From positions 1 through 64,000 of the forward strand of contig NZ_KQ758488.1 in NCBI RefSeq assembly GCF_001456935.1: a stretch of DNA of 64,000 bases, given 5' to 3'. Made by a program: the position numbers and the translations under genes. This document shows positions 24,877-33,064 of this stretch, in pieces. Each line of letters starts with the position of its first letter. Within the stretch, counting starts at the first letter, position 1. A model generated the notes under the pieces. That model was not told the origin of the DNA and ran no database searches. It saw only the letters and a program-made list of their open reading frames with translations. The stretch is from [Bacillus] enclensis. GTDB taxonomy: Bacteria > Bacillota > Bacilli > Bacillales > Bacillaceae_B.

Positions 24877-25254
24877 ATGGAAACAGCACTGATTGAGAAA
24901 GTGGGACAAATCGGAATACCGGTGAAGGATCTGGACAGAGCATTGAGATTTTATAAGGAAACGCTTGGACTCCCCCTCCTGTTTAACACTGACCGCATGG
25001 CTTTTCTTGAGTCAGGCAGGCTGCGGCTTATGTTATCCCTTCCCGAAAAAGACGAATTCGCCCATTCCAGCTCGGTTCTTTATTTCCAGGTAAAGAACAT
25101 AAAAGAAACGTACGAGCGCTTATCGGGGAAGGAAATCCAATTTATCGGCGAACCGCATATGGTCGCAAAAATGGAGCAGACAGAGACGTGGATGGTCTTT
25201 TTCAAAGACACAGAAGGAAATACACATGCATTCATGAGTGAGGAGCAAGGATAA
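24877..25254 (+). CDS. VOC (glyoxalase/bleomycin-resistance) family protein
   Basis: 125 residues, one VOC unit: VGQIGIPVKDLDRALRFYKETLGL, MAFLESGRLRLMLS, SSVLYFQVKNIKETYERL and WMVFFKDTEGNTHAFMSEE. The metal-ligand positions of the family (His/Glu) are partly preserved: the final E in AFMSEE. The substrate cannot be told from sequence. Ends in a hairpin terminator. Confidence 0.85.
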   Translation: METALIEKVGQIGIPVKDLDRALRFYKETLGLPLLFNTDRMAFLESGRLRLMLSLPEKDEFAHSSSVLYFQVKNIKETYERLSGKEIQFIGEPHMVAKMEQTETWMVFFKDTEGNTHAFMSEEQG

Positions 25255-25283
25255 GGAACAAAGAGGCTGTTATAGTTTAAGTA

Positions 25284-25321
25284 AAACCCGGATTAAGAGG
25301 CAAATTAGTCCGGGTTTTTCT
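25284..25321 (+). terminator. VOC gene terminator
   Basis: Stem AAAACCCGGA (25284-25293) with TCCGGGTTTT (25310-25319), followed by T. Confidence 0.85.
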
Positions 25322-25356
25322 CTGTTCAAAAGAATATTTAGATTTAACTCTTTCCA

Positions 25357-25592
25357 GCGGTTGATTGGAGTGCAAGACGAAGACTCCTATCAGAAAAGCG
25401 GAAGGGCTTTGCTCAGAGGCGTGTGGCATAAGACGAATCGGCCACGAAGGCGTTCTTTGCCTTCTTGGCCGGTTTGACTTATGACATGTGCCTCTAAGCC
25501 CTGCAGCTAGACAAGTGAGACCCTAGTGCGAAGCCGAGGAGGCTCACGGGCTACCCGCGGAAAGCGAAGTCTTGCACGGAAATCTTTAGCGG
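25357..25592 (+). repeat. MITE-like imperfect palindrome, copy 2 (long form)
   Basis: About 236 bp with the same ends as copy 1 (GCGGTTGATTGGAGTGCAAG; right end CTTGCACGGAAATCTTTAGC). Its middle carries an extra segment with its own inverted repeat: AAGGGCTTTGCTCAGAGGC, then GGCCACGAAGGCG/CTTCTTGGCC, then GTGCCTCTAAGCCCTGCAG. This middle is shared with copy 3. The rest of 25593-25795 has no gene I can support. Confidence 0.8.
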
Positions 25593-25795
25593 TATAAAGA
25601 ACCGTTTAGTTTAGTTTTGTCTCAGTCTCCTTTTGCCATTAATTGGCCCAAGCGCGTACCCTTGCACTTTTCCGTCAATACTATTAAAGTATATACTGGT
25701 ACAAATCCATCCTGACCGGGATTGGATGCAACTGCATCATCTTACTTTTTAATTTTGGGAACATGGTTTCCCTGAAGGAAAGGGTTTTATATATT

Positions 25796-26791
25796 ATGAA
25801 GAATAATTTTTGGCATGAGTTGCCTCGGCCGTTTTTTGTTTTGGCACCGATGGAAGCCGTGACCGATGTCGTGTTCCGCCATGTCGTGAGTGAAGCGGCG
25901 AGACCCGACGTGTTTTTTACAGAGTTCACAAATACAGAAAGCTACTGTCATCCGAAAGGAAAAGACAGTGTGCGCGGGCGTCTGACGTTCACGGAAGATG
26001 AACAGCCGATCGTCGCCCATATATGGGGGGACAAGCCTGAATACTTCCGCCAAATGAGTATCGGGATGGCTGAGATGGGCTTCAAAGGAATCGATATCAA
26101 TATGGGCTGCCCTGTGCATAACGTTGCAGCGAACGGAAAAGGCTCCGGCCTGATCAACCGTCCGGAAGTCGCTGCGGAACTGATCCAGGCTGCCAAAGCG
26201 GGAGGACTTCCCGTCAGCGTGAAGACGCGCCTCGGTTATACGAAAGTCGAGGAATGGCACGACTGGCTGAAGCACCTGCTGGAGCAGGATATCGTCAACC
26301 TGTCCATCCACCTCCGTACAAGAAAAGAAATGAGTGAAGTCGATGCGCACTGGGAACTGATCCCTGAGATCAAGAAACTCCGTGACGAAATCGCGCCTCA
26401 TACCTTGCTGACAATCAACGGGGACATCGCTGACCGCCAGCAGGGACTGGAACTCGCCGAGAAATACGGCATCGACGGCGTCATGATCGGACGCGGGATC
26501 TTCCATAATCCATTCGCATTCGAAAAAGAAAAGAAAGAGCATACGAGCGAGGAGCTCCTCGACCTTCTGCGTTTGCAGCTGGATCTTCATGATCAGTACA
26601 ACGATGAACTCGAGCCTCGTCCGTTCAAACCGCTCCGCCGCTTCTTCAAGATTTACGTACGCGGATTCCGCGGCGCAAGCGAGCTCAGGAATCGTCTGAT
26701 GGAGACAGAAACCACGGATCAAGTTCGCGCTCTGCTTGATGAGTATGCAAGTGCAGTGAAGGAAGATGAAGGGTTTTCGGTTTCTAAGTAA
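25796..26791 (+). CDS. tRNA-dihydrouridine synthase
   Basis: 331 residues from the ATG at 25796. It reduces uridines in tRNA D-loops with FMN and NADPH. Family motifs: [16 protein letters not shown] (FMN-binding strand 1), [22 protein letters not shown] with the catalytic Cys in [22 protein letters not shown] and [14 protein letters not shown], then [15 protein letters not shown]. An upstream in-frame start at 25763 is possible but has no better RBS. Which Dus paralogue this is cannot be decided. Confidence 0.92.
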   Translation: MKNNFWHELPRPFFVLAPMEAVTDVVFRHVVSEAARPDVFFTEFTNTESYCHPKGKDSVRGRLTFTEDEQPIVAHIWGDKPEYFRQMSIGMAEMGFKGIDINMGCPVHNVAANGKGSGLINRPEVAAELIQAAKAGGLPVSVKTRLGYTKVEEWHDWLKHLLEQDIVNLSIHLRTRKEMSEVDAHWELIPEIKKLRDEIAPHTLLTINGDIADRQQGLELAEKYGIDGVMIGRGIFHNPFAFEKEKKEHTSEELLDLLRLQLDLHDQYNDELEPRPFKPLRRFFKIYVRGFRGASELRNRLMETETTDQVRALLDEYASAVKEDEGFSVSK

Positions 26792-26794
26792 AAT

Positions 26795-26849
26795 AAAAAA
26801 GGGTCAGTCCCCAGTGAATTTCACTTACTGGGAGGCTGACCCTTTTTTC
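26795..26849. terminator. Bidirectional terminator (GGGTCAG family)
   Basis: Arms AAAAAAGGGTCAG (26795-26807) and CTGACCCTTTTTT (26835-26847), with a second small hairpin AGTGAATTTCACT inside. Serves dus (+) and the CBO0543 genes (-). Confidence 0.85.
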
Positions 26850-27367
26850 ATATTCAGAGCCTTCGAGTTCCATTTGGAAGGGTATTTCTTTTCAACAAAA
26901 TCCGAAAGCCAAATGGCAGCGGCAAACACAATCAGATAAACAAGAAAGGAAATAGACAATTTCCAGCCGGTATAGGTGAAAACATGAAATTGCACGGATG
27001 TCCATTCTAAAGCGATCGCTGCGACACCCCAAAACAACAAAAAGAATATACGTTTCAACCCTTCAGGCTTATAATGCTGATACGAGTTCACTACAAAATA
27101 AGGAAGGGTTGGGTATGTGATAAAGTGCAGTACCACATCAAATAACTCATGGGTTTTATGATCGATCGTAAAGTAAAGTTCATATGGCTTCACCGTAAGA
27201 GTAATATCAGCGAGCAGCGCAAGAAACACATTAAACGTCCAAATGATCGTGACCGTAACAGCCGACAGGCGTTTTGGCAGCATAAACAAAAGCGCCCAGG
27301 TAATGATGGTGGAAATGATAATAAACAGTTCATTTTCATCAAATTCCCGGGGGAGAGGGAAAATCAT
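26825..27367 (-). CDS. CBO0543-family membrane protein
   Basis: 180 residues with five predicted transmembrane segments (LFIIISTIITWALLFML, AVTVTIIWTFNVFLALL, LFWGVAAIALEWTSVQF, ISFLVYLIVFAAAIWLS). Family hallmarks: FDVVLHFITYPTLPYF and ALEWTSVQFHVFTYTGW. Function unknown. It overlaps the upstream membrane-protein gene by 4 nt, so the two form one operon. The last codons run into the terminator stem. Confidence 0.8.
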   Translation of the reverse strand: MIFPLPREFDENELFIIISTIITWALLFMLPKRLSAVTVTIIWTFNVFLALLADITLTVKPYELYFTIDHKTHELFDVVLHFITYPTLPYFVVNSYQHYKPEGLKRIFFLLFWGVAAIALEWTSVQFHVFTYTGWKLSISFLVYLIVFAAAIWLSDFVEKKYPSKWNSKALNMKKGSASQ

Positions 27368-27849
27368 ATCGTATTCACCTCTTTGTTTCTATCCATACCC
27401 TTTTCTAAATAAAATGCGTAAACAGCCATTAGAAGAAGAATAAAGATGTATCGCAAATAGGAATAAAACACATTCCAGTTTACCCATTCCAAATAGTGAA
27501 TGGATACGAAATAGACTTCAATTGAAACGAGTGCTGTTAAGAGGATGAACACAGAGACCAGTTTTTCTAAAACCGTCCTTCCTGAGAACAAAATATAGAT
27601 GATCCATAAAAGTAAAGCCGGCTTAAGGGACAACTCAGGGATCTTCTGCGTCCAAAAAATCAATTCACTGTAGGGATCCTGCCATGTTAACTTTAAATTT
27701 AAGTTTATGATCACACCTGTATTCGTAAGAAGGATATTGGATAACAAATAACCTCCTATGACATGAATGACATTCATTTTCTTCGTCAATACATAGAGCG
27801 AAAGAAAAGATAGTAGTGCTAAAATCAGGAAAAGCCAAACCGAAATCAT
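27364..27849 (-). CDS. CBO0543-like membrane protein
   Basis: 161 residues from the ATG at 27849 (GGTGA upstream; a TTG at 27861 is in frame). Five hydrophobic segments (VWLFLILALLSFLSLYVL, VIGGYLLSNILLTNTGVII, LLLWIIYILFSG, VSVFILLTALVSIEVYF, YIFILLLMAVYAFYL). Size and topology match the downstream CBO0543 protein, with which it is translationally coupled. Likely a divergent paralogue. Function unknown. Confidence 0.7.
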   Translation of the reverse strand: MISVWLFLILALLSFLSLYVLTKKMNVIHVIGGYLLSNILLTNTGVIINLNLKLTWQDPYSELIFWTQKIPELSLKPALLLWIIYILFSGRTVLEKLVSVFILLTALVSIEVYFVSIHYLEWVNWNVFYSYLRYIFILLLMAVYAFYLEKGMDRNKEVNTI

Positions 27850-27999
27850 TACAGTCACCAACTTTGTTTATATGTAAATATGTTTTACTTAAAATGGTGA
27901 AATTACACGGTATGTTAAGAAAATAACCGTACCGCGGCAGAGGGGGGCAGTTCCCACTCTACTTTCCGACGATTGCATAGAAGGATAACGTCTGAATGA

Positions 28000-28053
28000 A
28001 AAAAAGAGTCAGACTCCAATGGTATATAGTTACCTGGACTGGCTCTTTTTTTC
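28000..28053 (-). terminator. DUF421 gene terminator (GGGTCAG-like family)
   Basis: Arms AAAAAGAGTCAGACTCCA and TGGACTGGCTCTTTTT, imperfect stem, T-run on both strands. It lies just after the DUF421 stop. Confidence 0.75.
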
Positions 28054-28056
28054 TTT

Positions 28057-28767
28057 TTATTCTTTATCAATCGGCGTTTGAATGTAATCGTTATATGTAT
28101 CAACGTACAAATTACCATTGGCGGCCATGACGGCATAAACAACATCATGATGTGTTAAATTCCGTTTTCTCAATTCTGATTCCAGCCATGAAAACGATAA
28201 ATTATTCTGCTCTAAATTATTGTTGATTATTTCACCATCCATTATAAGCTCTATAGGCAATTTCTGCTCACCGTTTACGGCAATCATCAAGTCCTGCCTG
28301 GTTACATTTCTAAATTGGGGCTTCTTTAATACCGTCAAAGTCCCATTCGTCTCTACGATTGCGAAGAGGACTTCCTCGATGTTAAAAACATCCCTTTCCC
28401 TGAGCTGCTGATTCAAATAATCCAGCGTATAGCGCATCTTTTTCATATTCCCTTCCAATACTTTGCCGTTTTGCATCACAATGGTGGGATCACCTGCCAG
28501 AAACTTTCTTCCTTTTCTATTTTTCAATGAAATAATCGCGATCAAAAAAATAATCGCTACATACATCACAAATGCTATGATCGTATGATGAATTTTAATC
28601 GTTGTATTGAAGGCCAAATTCGCTGAAATGGCCCCCAATGAAATTGATGCCACAAAATCAAACATCGTCATTTGCGAAATCGTTTGCTTCCCTAACATTC
28701 TGGTTCCAATTAATAAAAGACTGAAGGAAATAATGGACCTAATGATGACTTCGAAATGTTCAGGCAT
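28057..28767 (-). CDS. DUF421 / YetF-type membrane protein
   Basis: 236 residues. Three N-terminal transmembrane helices (IIRSIISFSLLLIGTRML, FDFVASISLGAISANLAF, IIAFVMYVAIIFLIAIISL), then two cytosolic YetF domains: GDPTIVMQNGKVLEGNMKKM with LRERDVFNIEEVLFAIVETNG, and LPIELIMDGEIINNN with LRKRNLTHHDVVYAVMAANG. The repeats of the E/D-x-hydrophobic AxxExxG pattern are typical. Function not established. RBS GGGGTGAG present. Confidence 0.9.
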   Translation of the reverse strand: MPEHFEVIIRSIISFSLLLIGTRMLGKQTISQMTMFDFVASISLGAISANLAFNTTIKIHHTIIAFVMYVAIIFLIAIISLKNRKGRKFLAGDPTIVMQNGKVLEGNMKKMRYTLDYLNQQLRERDVFNIEEVLFAIVETNGTLTVLKKPQFRNVTRQDLMIAVNGEQKLPIELIMDGEIINNNLEQNNLSFSWLESELRKRNLTHHDVVYAVMAANGNLYVDTYNDYIQTPIDKE

Positions 28768-29018
28768 TCTCTCACCCCGTTCAAACCAGTTCTTAGTCCC
28801 ATCTTGGCCTTTTTAGCTGCTAATTATAATTAGAATTTTTTGTACTGTGACAGGTCTGGAACGATTCAAAAGAAAGGTTTCTTTATAAAGAAATAGAAAA
28901 ATCCAGGTAATAGGCGGGGGTCCAGAAATCCAGGCATGCTAGGGAAGCTTGCCGCCATGCTTTCCCCCATGGAGCACTCCAATACTTGGACATCTCATGA
29001 ACTCATTGAGACAACCAT

Positions 29019-29690
29019 TTATTTATTCTTTATCGCTTCTGCAAGCTCATACAAAGCCCGCTGATCTCTTATAGAATAGTTCCTGCCTTCTTTTTGCAAA
29101 TATCCCTTCTCACAAAACTGCGTCAGGACATGCAGCAGGTGGCGGTAAGAGACGCCTAGATAATCACAGACGATGACGTGCTTCTCCAGGTAAACTCCTT
29201 TATCGGACGTCTGTAAAATAAAGTCTGCCAGCCTGTTCTCAAGCGGAAAAGCAAGGCTCTGTGAATACTTTGCTGCCATCAAGGTTGCCTTCAGACTCAG
29301 GAATGTTGTCAGTTCCCGAAGGAATTTTGTATCTTCAAGCAATTTGGTGCGGTACCTGGAAAAAGGCAAAGCAAAACAGACGGTTTTCGTGGATGCCTGA
29401 ATTCCTTTTGTATAGTACACATCGTTCAGTAATTCCATCTCACCGATATAATCATGCGCATTGATAAAGTTGATAAGTGACACTTTACCATTTTGATGCG
29501 TGACGTATATTTTTGCTTTTCCTTCTGTCACATAAAATAAGTAATCGGGTCTATTCCCTTCTTGGATGATCCATTCATCCCGCTTATATTCCCTTACCTC
29601 AAGAAATTCTTCAATCTGAAAAGAAAATCGATGAGCGATTGAGTGATTTTCTAAATAAATCCGCTTTTTCTCACCTCTATATATTTCCAT
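29019..29690 (-). CDS. Crp/Fnr-family regulator (YeiL-like)
   Basis: 223 residues from the ATG at 29690 (GAGGTGG upstream). The frame is open to 29798, but that extension would cross the palindrome and run over the divergent gene's start. cNMP-binding beta-barrel: WIIQEGNRPDYLFYVTEGKAKIY and GEMELLNDVYYT. The HTH is VIVCDYLGVSYRHLLHVLTQF. There is no Cys cluster for an Fe-S centre in the N-terminus. Closest in size and motifs to YeiL. It is divergent from the MFS gene, and the palindrome between them is its likely operator. Confidence 0.85.
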   Translation of the reverse strand: MEIYRGEKKRIYLENHSIAHRFSFQIEEFLEVREYKRDEWIIQEGNRPDYLFYVTEGKAKIYVTHQNGKVSLINFINAHDYIGEMELLNDVYYTKGIQASTKTVCFALPFSRYRTKLLEDTKFLRELTTFLSLKATLMAAKYSQSLAFPLENRLADFILQTSDKGVYLEKHVIVCDYLGVSYRHLLHVLTQFCEKGYLQKEGRNYSIRDQRALYELAEAIKNK

Positions 29691-29703
29691 CTTCCACCTC
29701 GAA

Positions 29704-29723
29704 AATATGAGATATCTCATATT
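29704..29723. promoter_or_regulatory. Perfect 20-bp palindrome, probable regulator operator
   Basis: AATATGAGATATCTCATATT is a perfect dyad between the Crp-like gene (ATG 29690, minus) and the MFS gene (ATG 29773, plus). Length and symmetry suit a Crp-family dimer, although the half-site is not the classic TGTGA. Confidence 0.65.
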
Positions 29724-29772
29724 AATCTTCCTTGATCCCATGATATCATGCGTTTGATAAGGAGGATACACA

Positions 29773-30954
29773 ATGAATACACAACGTTGGATGAGCACTC
29801 ATTTTTTTAGTTTCTTTCTGACATGGGGAATCTTTCTGCCTTATTGGTCAGGATGGATGATACAAACCAAAGGCATTTCAGTTTCAGAAGCCAGTTTAAT
29901 CATGAGCATAGGCTTGGTGGCAAGGGGTCTTTCAACACTGTTTGCCTTTCCTTATTTACTGGAAAGGGTCAGTAATAAGGCTCTGTTAAACATAGCTGGA
30001 ATTGGTACACTGGCCGCGCTTCTCAGCTATATCCCGGCTGACTCGTTCACTGCCTTACTGATCGTAACCGTCATCCTGCACATCTTTTACCCTACCTTGA
30101 TGCCGGCTTTAGACAGCGTTGCCGGCGTCCTTGTGCAAAGCAAGCAATTGAAGCACTATGGAAAAAGCCGACAGTGGGGATCGATCGGATTTGTATCGGT
30201 AGGAATCCTGTTAACGGTCTTTACAGGGATGTTCGGGGATGACATGATTTTTTGGGCACTGCTGCTTGGAATCAGCTGCTTTGTCGCTCTCAGCTTAACG
30301 AACGGCCCTGAGATTTTATCGAAGAAACCGCAGATAAGTCAGTCCGTGAAGGTCAATATTCTTGATTTATTCAAGACGAAACATTTCCTGGTCGTCCTGA
30401 TTATTGTGGTGCTTCTTCAAGCAGCCCACGCTGCCTATTACAACTATGGCTACATCTTTTTACAGGAGATACACGCACCGATCTATCTCATCGGTGTCAT
30501 CATTAACATTGCCGTCATTGCAGAAATTATCTTTTTTTCGATGGCTGATAAACGCTTTAACCGCTTTTCACCAGGGACCTTATTGGCGCTGGCTGCAGCC
30601 GGTTCTTCACTGCGGTGGGTCTTGGTGTTTGCGTTCCCAAATGTGGTGGTGTTCTGCATTGCTCAAACCCTGCATGCCTTTTCGTTTGCGATGGGGCACT
30701 ATGCTTTCATGAAATACTTAACCACAAACATTCCGCATACACACATCCCGAAAGCTCAGGGCATGTATTCAGCCTTTGCACTCAGTTGGAGCACGGCGGT
30801 GTTTACGAGATTCGGAGGGTTCTTATATGAAATCGAGCCAAGATTTGCCTTCATCGGAATGCTTGCCTGCAGCTTGCCGGCGATGTTCATTGCGCTTGGG
30901 TATCGGAAGCTGGAAGTGGAGAAGGATGTGCTGGTGTCTGCTGAAGTGCGTTAA
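29773..30954 (+). CDS. MFS transporter, HcaT/YwbF-like
   Basis: 393 residues and about 12 transmembrane segments. The start FSFFLTWGIFLPYWSGWM and the inner LDSVAGVLVQSKQLKHYGKSR RQWGSIGF region match the phenylpropionate-type (PPP) branch of the MFS; the QWGSIGF motif is typical. Substrate unknown; nucleosides, sugars or aromatic acids have been suggested for members. RBS AAGGAGGA. Probably regulated by the divergent Crp-like protein. Confidence 0.85.
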   Translation: MNTQRWMSTHFFSFFLTWGIFLPYWSGWMIQTKGISVSEASLIMSIGLVARGLSTLFAFPYLLERVSNKALLNIAGIGTLAALLSYIPADSFTALLIVTVILHIFYPTLMPALDSVAGVLVQSKQLKHYGKSRQWGSIGFVSVGILLTVFTGMFGDDMIFWALLLGISCFVALSLTNGPEILSKKPQISQSVKVNILDLFKTKHFLVVLIIVVLLQAAHAAYYNYGYIFLQEIHAPIYLIGVIINIAVIAEIIFFSMADKRFNRFSPGTLLALAAAGSSLRWVLVFAFPNVVVFCIAQTLHAFSFAMGHYAFMKYLTTNIPHTHIPKAQGMYSAFALSWSTAVFTRFGGFLYEIEPRFAFIGMLACSLPAMFIALGYRKLEVEKDVLVSAEVR

Positions 30955-30961
30955 TAGAAAG

Positions 30962-31001
30962 AAAAAAGAAGTTTATCTGCATATGGATAAACTTCTTTTT
31001 T
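30962..31001 (+). terminator. MFS gene terminator
   Basis: 16-bp perfect stem, AAAAAAGAAGTTTATC (30962-30977) with GATAAACTTCTTTTTT (30986-31001). Confidence 0.9.
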
Positions 31002-31057
31002 CTTTGCCGGGGAGACTCGCTGCATTGACACTAGCGATCTCTATTCACTTTGAACAA

Positions 31058-31993
31058 CTACCATGTTAACTTAGAATTCTTTATTTCTTCGTCCCACATA
31101 CTCTCTAATTCTTTTATTACTTTTAATGGTAAGCTTCCTTCCGAGGAAGAGATATTCTGATTTAATTGCTGAATATTTCTTGCTCCGGGGATCACGGTAG
31201 ACACCGCATCGTGTGAAAGGATATATTGCAAGGCTGCTTGTACCATGGAAGTGTCATCTCTCAGGATATGACGGACTTTCTCTACCAGCTTCCCTCTTCT
31301 CTGGATTTCTTTTTCACTCCATCTGCTCCTGATTCCACTGAATGTACTTGTGGCATCATACTTTCCGGTAAGCCAGCCCGAATCGAGCGGAACCTTGACG
31401 ATAACACCGATACCCTGTTTGTGAGCTGATTTCATGGCAGCGGATGGTTCCTGATGGAAAAGGTTGAACATAACCTCAATAATCTGACTGTCTGTCTTAC
31501 TGATTAATTCATCCATCTCTTTTCCAGTATCCACCGAAGCTCCATAAGCTCTGATTTTTCCCTGTTCTTTCAATATCTCCAGTACTTCAAATTGCGGGGA
31601 GTCTCCATTAAGGGTTGAGAAAGGAGGATTATGGAGCAGAAGACTATCAAGATATTCAGTTTGTAATCTTCGTAAACTGTCTTCCACTGACAAAATCAAT
31701 TTCTCAGGCTCGAAGCTTTGTTCATCATTGGATTGATGTCCACATTTACTGCTGATGACCACTCGATCTCTTTTTCCCTTGAAGGCTTTTCCAAGGAGTT
31801 CTTCACTTTTACCCGATCCATAATTAGGTGCAGTATCAAAGAAATTGCATCCCATATCCATCGCTTGATGTACTAAATAGATGGCTTCCTCATCGGTCAT
31901 GCTTCCCCAATCCCTCTGATTGCCTAATTGCCATGCCCCAAACCCCACTTCTGACACGCTGATTCCTGTATTCCCAAGGTTACGGGTTTTCAT
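31058..31993 (-). CDS. Aldo/keto reductase
   Basis: 311 residues, TIM-barrel AKR. Start KTRNLGNTGISVSEVGFGAW; the catalytic tetrad is visible: D (FDTAPNYG), Y (in the same motif), K (ISSKCG), and H (LLLHNPP). The C-terminal cofactor loop is SHDAVSTVIPGARNIQQLNQN. Closest to the AKR group acting on sugars or small aldehydes (YqkF/YdbC-like). The neighbouring Gfo/Idh/MocA gene is on the same strand, so a sugar or polyol pathway is possible but unproven. Confidence 0.9.
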   Translation of the reverse strand: MKTRNLGNTGISVSEVGFGAWQLGNQRDWGSMTDEEAIYLVHQAMDMGCNFFDTAPNYGSGKSEELLGKAFKGKRDRVVISSKCGHQSNDEQSFEPEKLILSVEDSLRRLQTEYLDSLLLHNPPFSTLNGDSPQFEVLEILKEQGKIRAYGASVDTGKEMDELISKTDSQIIEVMFNLFHQEPSAAMKSAHKQGIGVIVKVPLDSGWLTGKYDATSTFSGIRSRWSEKEIQRRGKLVEKVRHILRDDTSMVQAALQYILSHDAVSTVIPGARNIQQLNQNISSSEGSLPLKVIKELESMWDEEIKNSKLTW

Positions 31994-32022
31994 TATCTAC
32001 CCACCACATTTCTCATCATTTT

Positions 32023-33003
32023 TCACTTCCCGACAATCTCATCCATCACGCGATTGGTTCTCGCACCCGATTCTCCTGTGCTTGGACACCAATGGCCACC
32101 GTCGGTTAACTCTTTGACAATCGTCGTTACAAGCGGCTGGTGGACATGCTCCGGTCGTTCGAAGCTCCAATGCTGCTGCCCTTCACTGGTCGTCAGTACG
32201 ACAGGATCATCCCCAAAGGTAGAAAAGCTAATCTTTCCTTCACTTCCGACAATCTCATTCATATCTACATTTTCAAAAGCCGTGAAACACCATTTTCCAA
32301 TTCCATGAACTCCTGAAGCAAACTGATATGTACCCGTCACAATATCCTCAGCCTCATAATAGCCTGCTTGATTCGAAGAGAAGCCTTTTGCTTCCTGGAT
32401 CGGTCCGAGCAGGAAGTCGAGAATATCGAGGGTATGGCTTGCCAGATCAAAGAACAGGCCGCCTCCGGCTAGTTCAGGCTTCACCCGCCATGGAAGGTTG
32501 TCCGAATCCTTCACGTCGTCCCCCGCTTTTTGATACTGGGTAGTAGAGACAAAACGAACGTCCCCAATCGCCTTTTGATCCAGCAATTCTTTTATTTTCA
32601 AAAAGCGCTCCTGCGCCCGGCGGTAGTAAGCCACATATAGAGGAACCCCGGCTTCTTTGCAGGCAGCCACCATTTCATTGCATTCCTCTGCGTTACGGGC
32701 CATCGGCTTCTCCACATAAACAGGTTTCCCCGCAGCGGCTGCCTTCAGCGTATATTCCTTATGAGAACCAGGCGGTGTCGCGATATAAACCGCATCCACC
32801 TCAGGGTCGTTAATCAATGCTTCCGCGTCATCGTACCACTTAGGGACCTGATGTCTTTCCGCATAATCCCTGGCCAGCTCACCCGTTCTCCTCATGACTG
32901 CAACAAGTTCCGAGTTTTCAACCTTTTGAAAAGCAGGGCCGCTTTTCTTTTCCGTCACATCTCCGCAGCCGATGATTCCCCACCGGACCTTATCAAATTT
33001 CAT
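32023..33003 (-). CDS. Gfo/Idh/MocA-family oxidoreductase
   Basis: 326 residues from the ATG at 33003 (AGGGGGA upstream; frame open to 33042). N-terminal Rossmann fold with VRWGIIGCGDVTEKKSGP. The catalytic-lysine motif VYVEKPMARNAEE follows, and then the C-terminal substrate domain with GGGLFFDLASHTLDILDFLLG, which supplies the Asp and His. Substrate unknown. It ends 30 nt upstream of the aldo/keto reductase start, so both are probably one transcript. Confidence 0.92.
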   Translation of the reverse strand: MKFDKVRWGIIGCGDVTEKKSGPAFQKVENSELVAVMRRTGELARDYAERHQVPKWYDDAEALINDPEVDAVYIATPPGSHKEYTLKAAAAGKPVYVEKPMARNAEECNEMVAACKEAGVPLYVAYYRRAQERFLKIKELLDQKAIGDVRFVSTTQYQKAGDDVKDSDNLPWRVKPELAGGGLFFDLASHTLDILDFLLGPIQEAKGFSSNQAGYYEAEDIVTGTYQFASGVHGIGKWCFTAFENVDMNEIVGSEGKISFSTFGDDPVVLTTSEGQQHWSFERPEHVHQPLVTTIVKELTDGGHWCPSTGESGARTNRVMDEIVGK

Positions 33004-33064
33004 GGTTACGTTCCCCCTATTGGTTTCGTTAGTAACCATCATACCTGATTTTTCTGAACAATGA

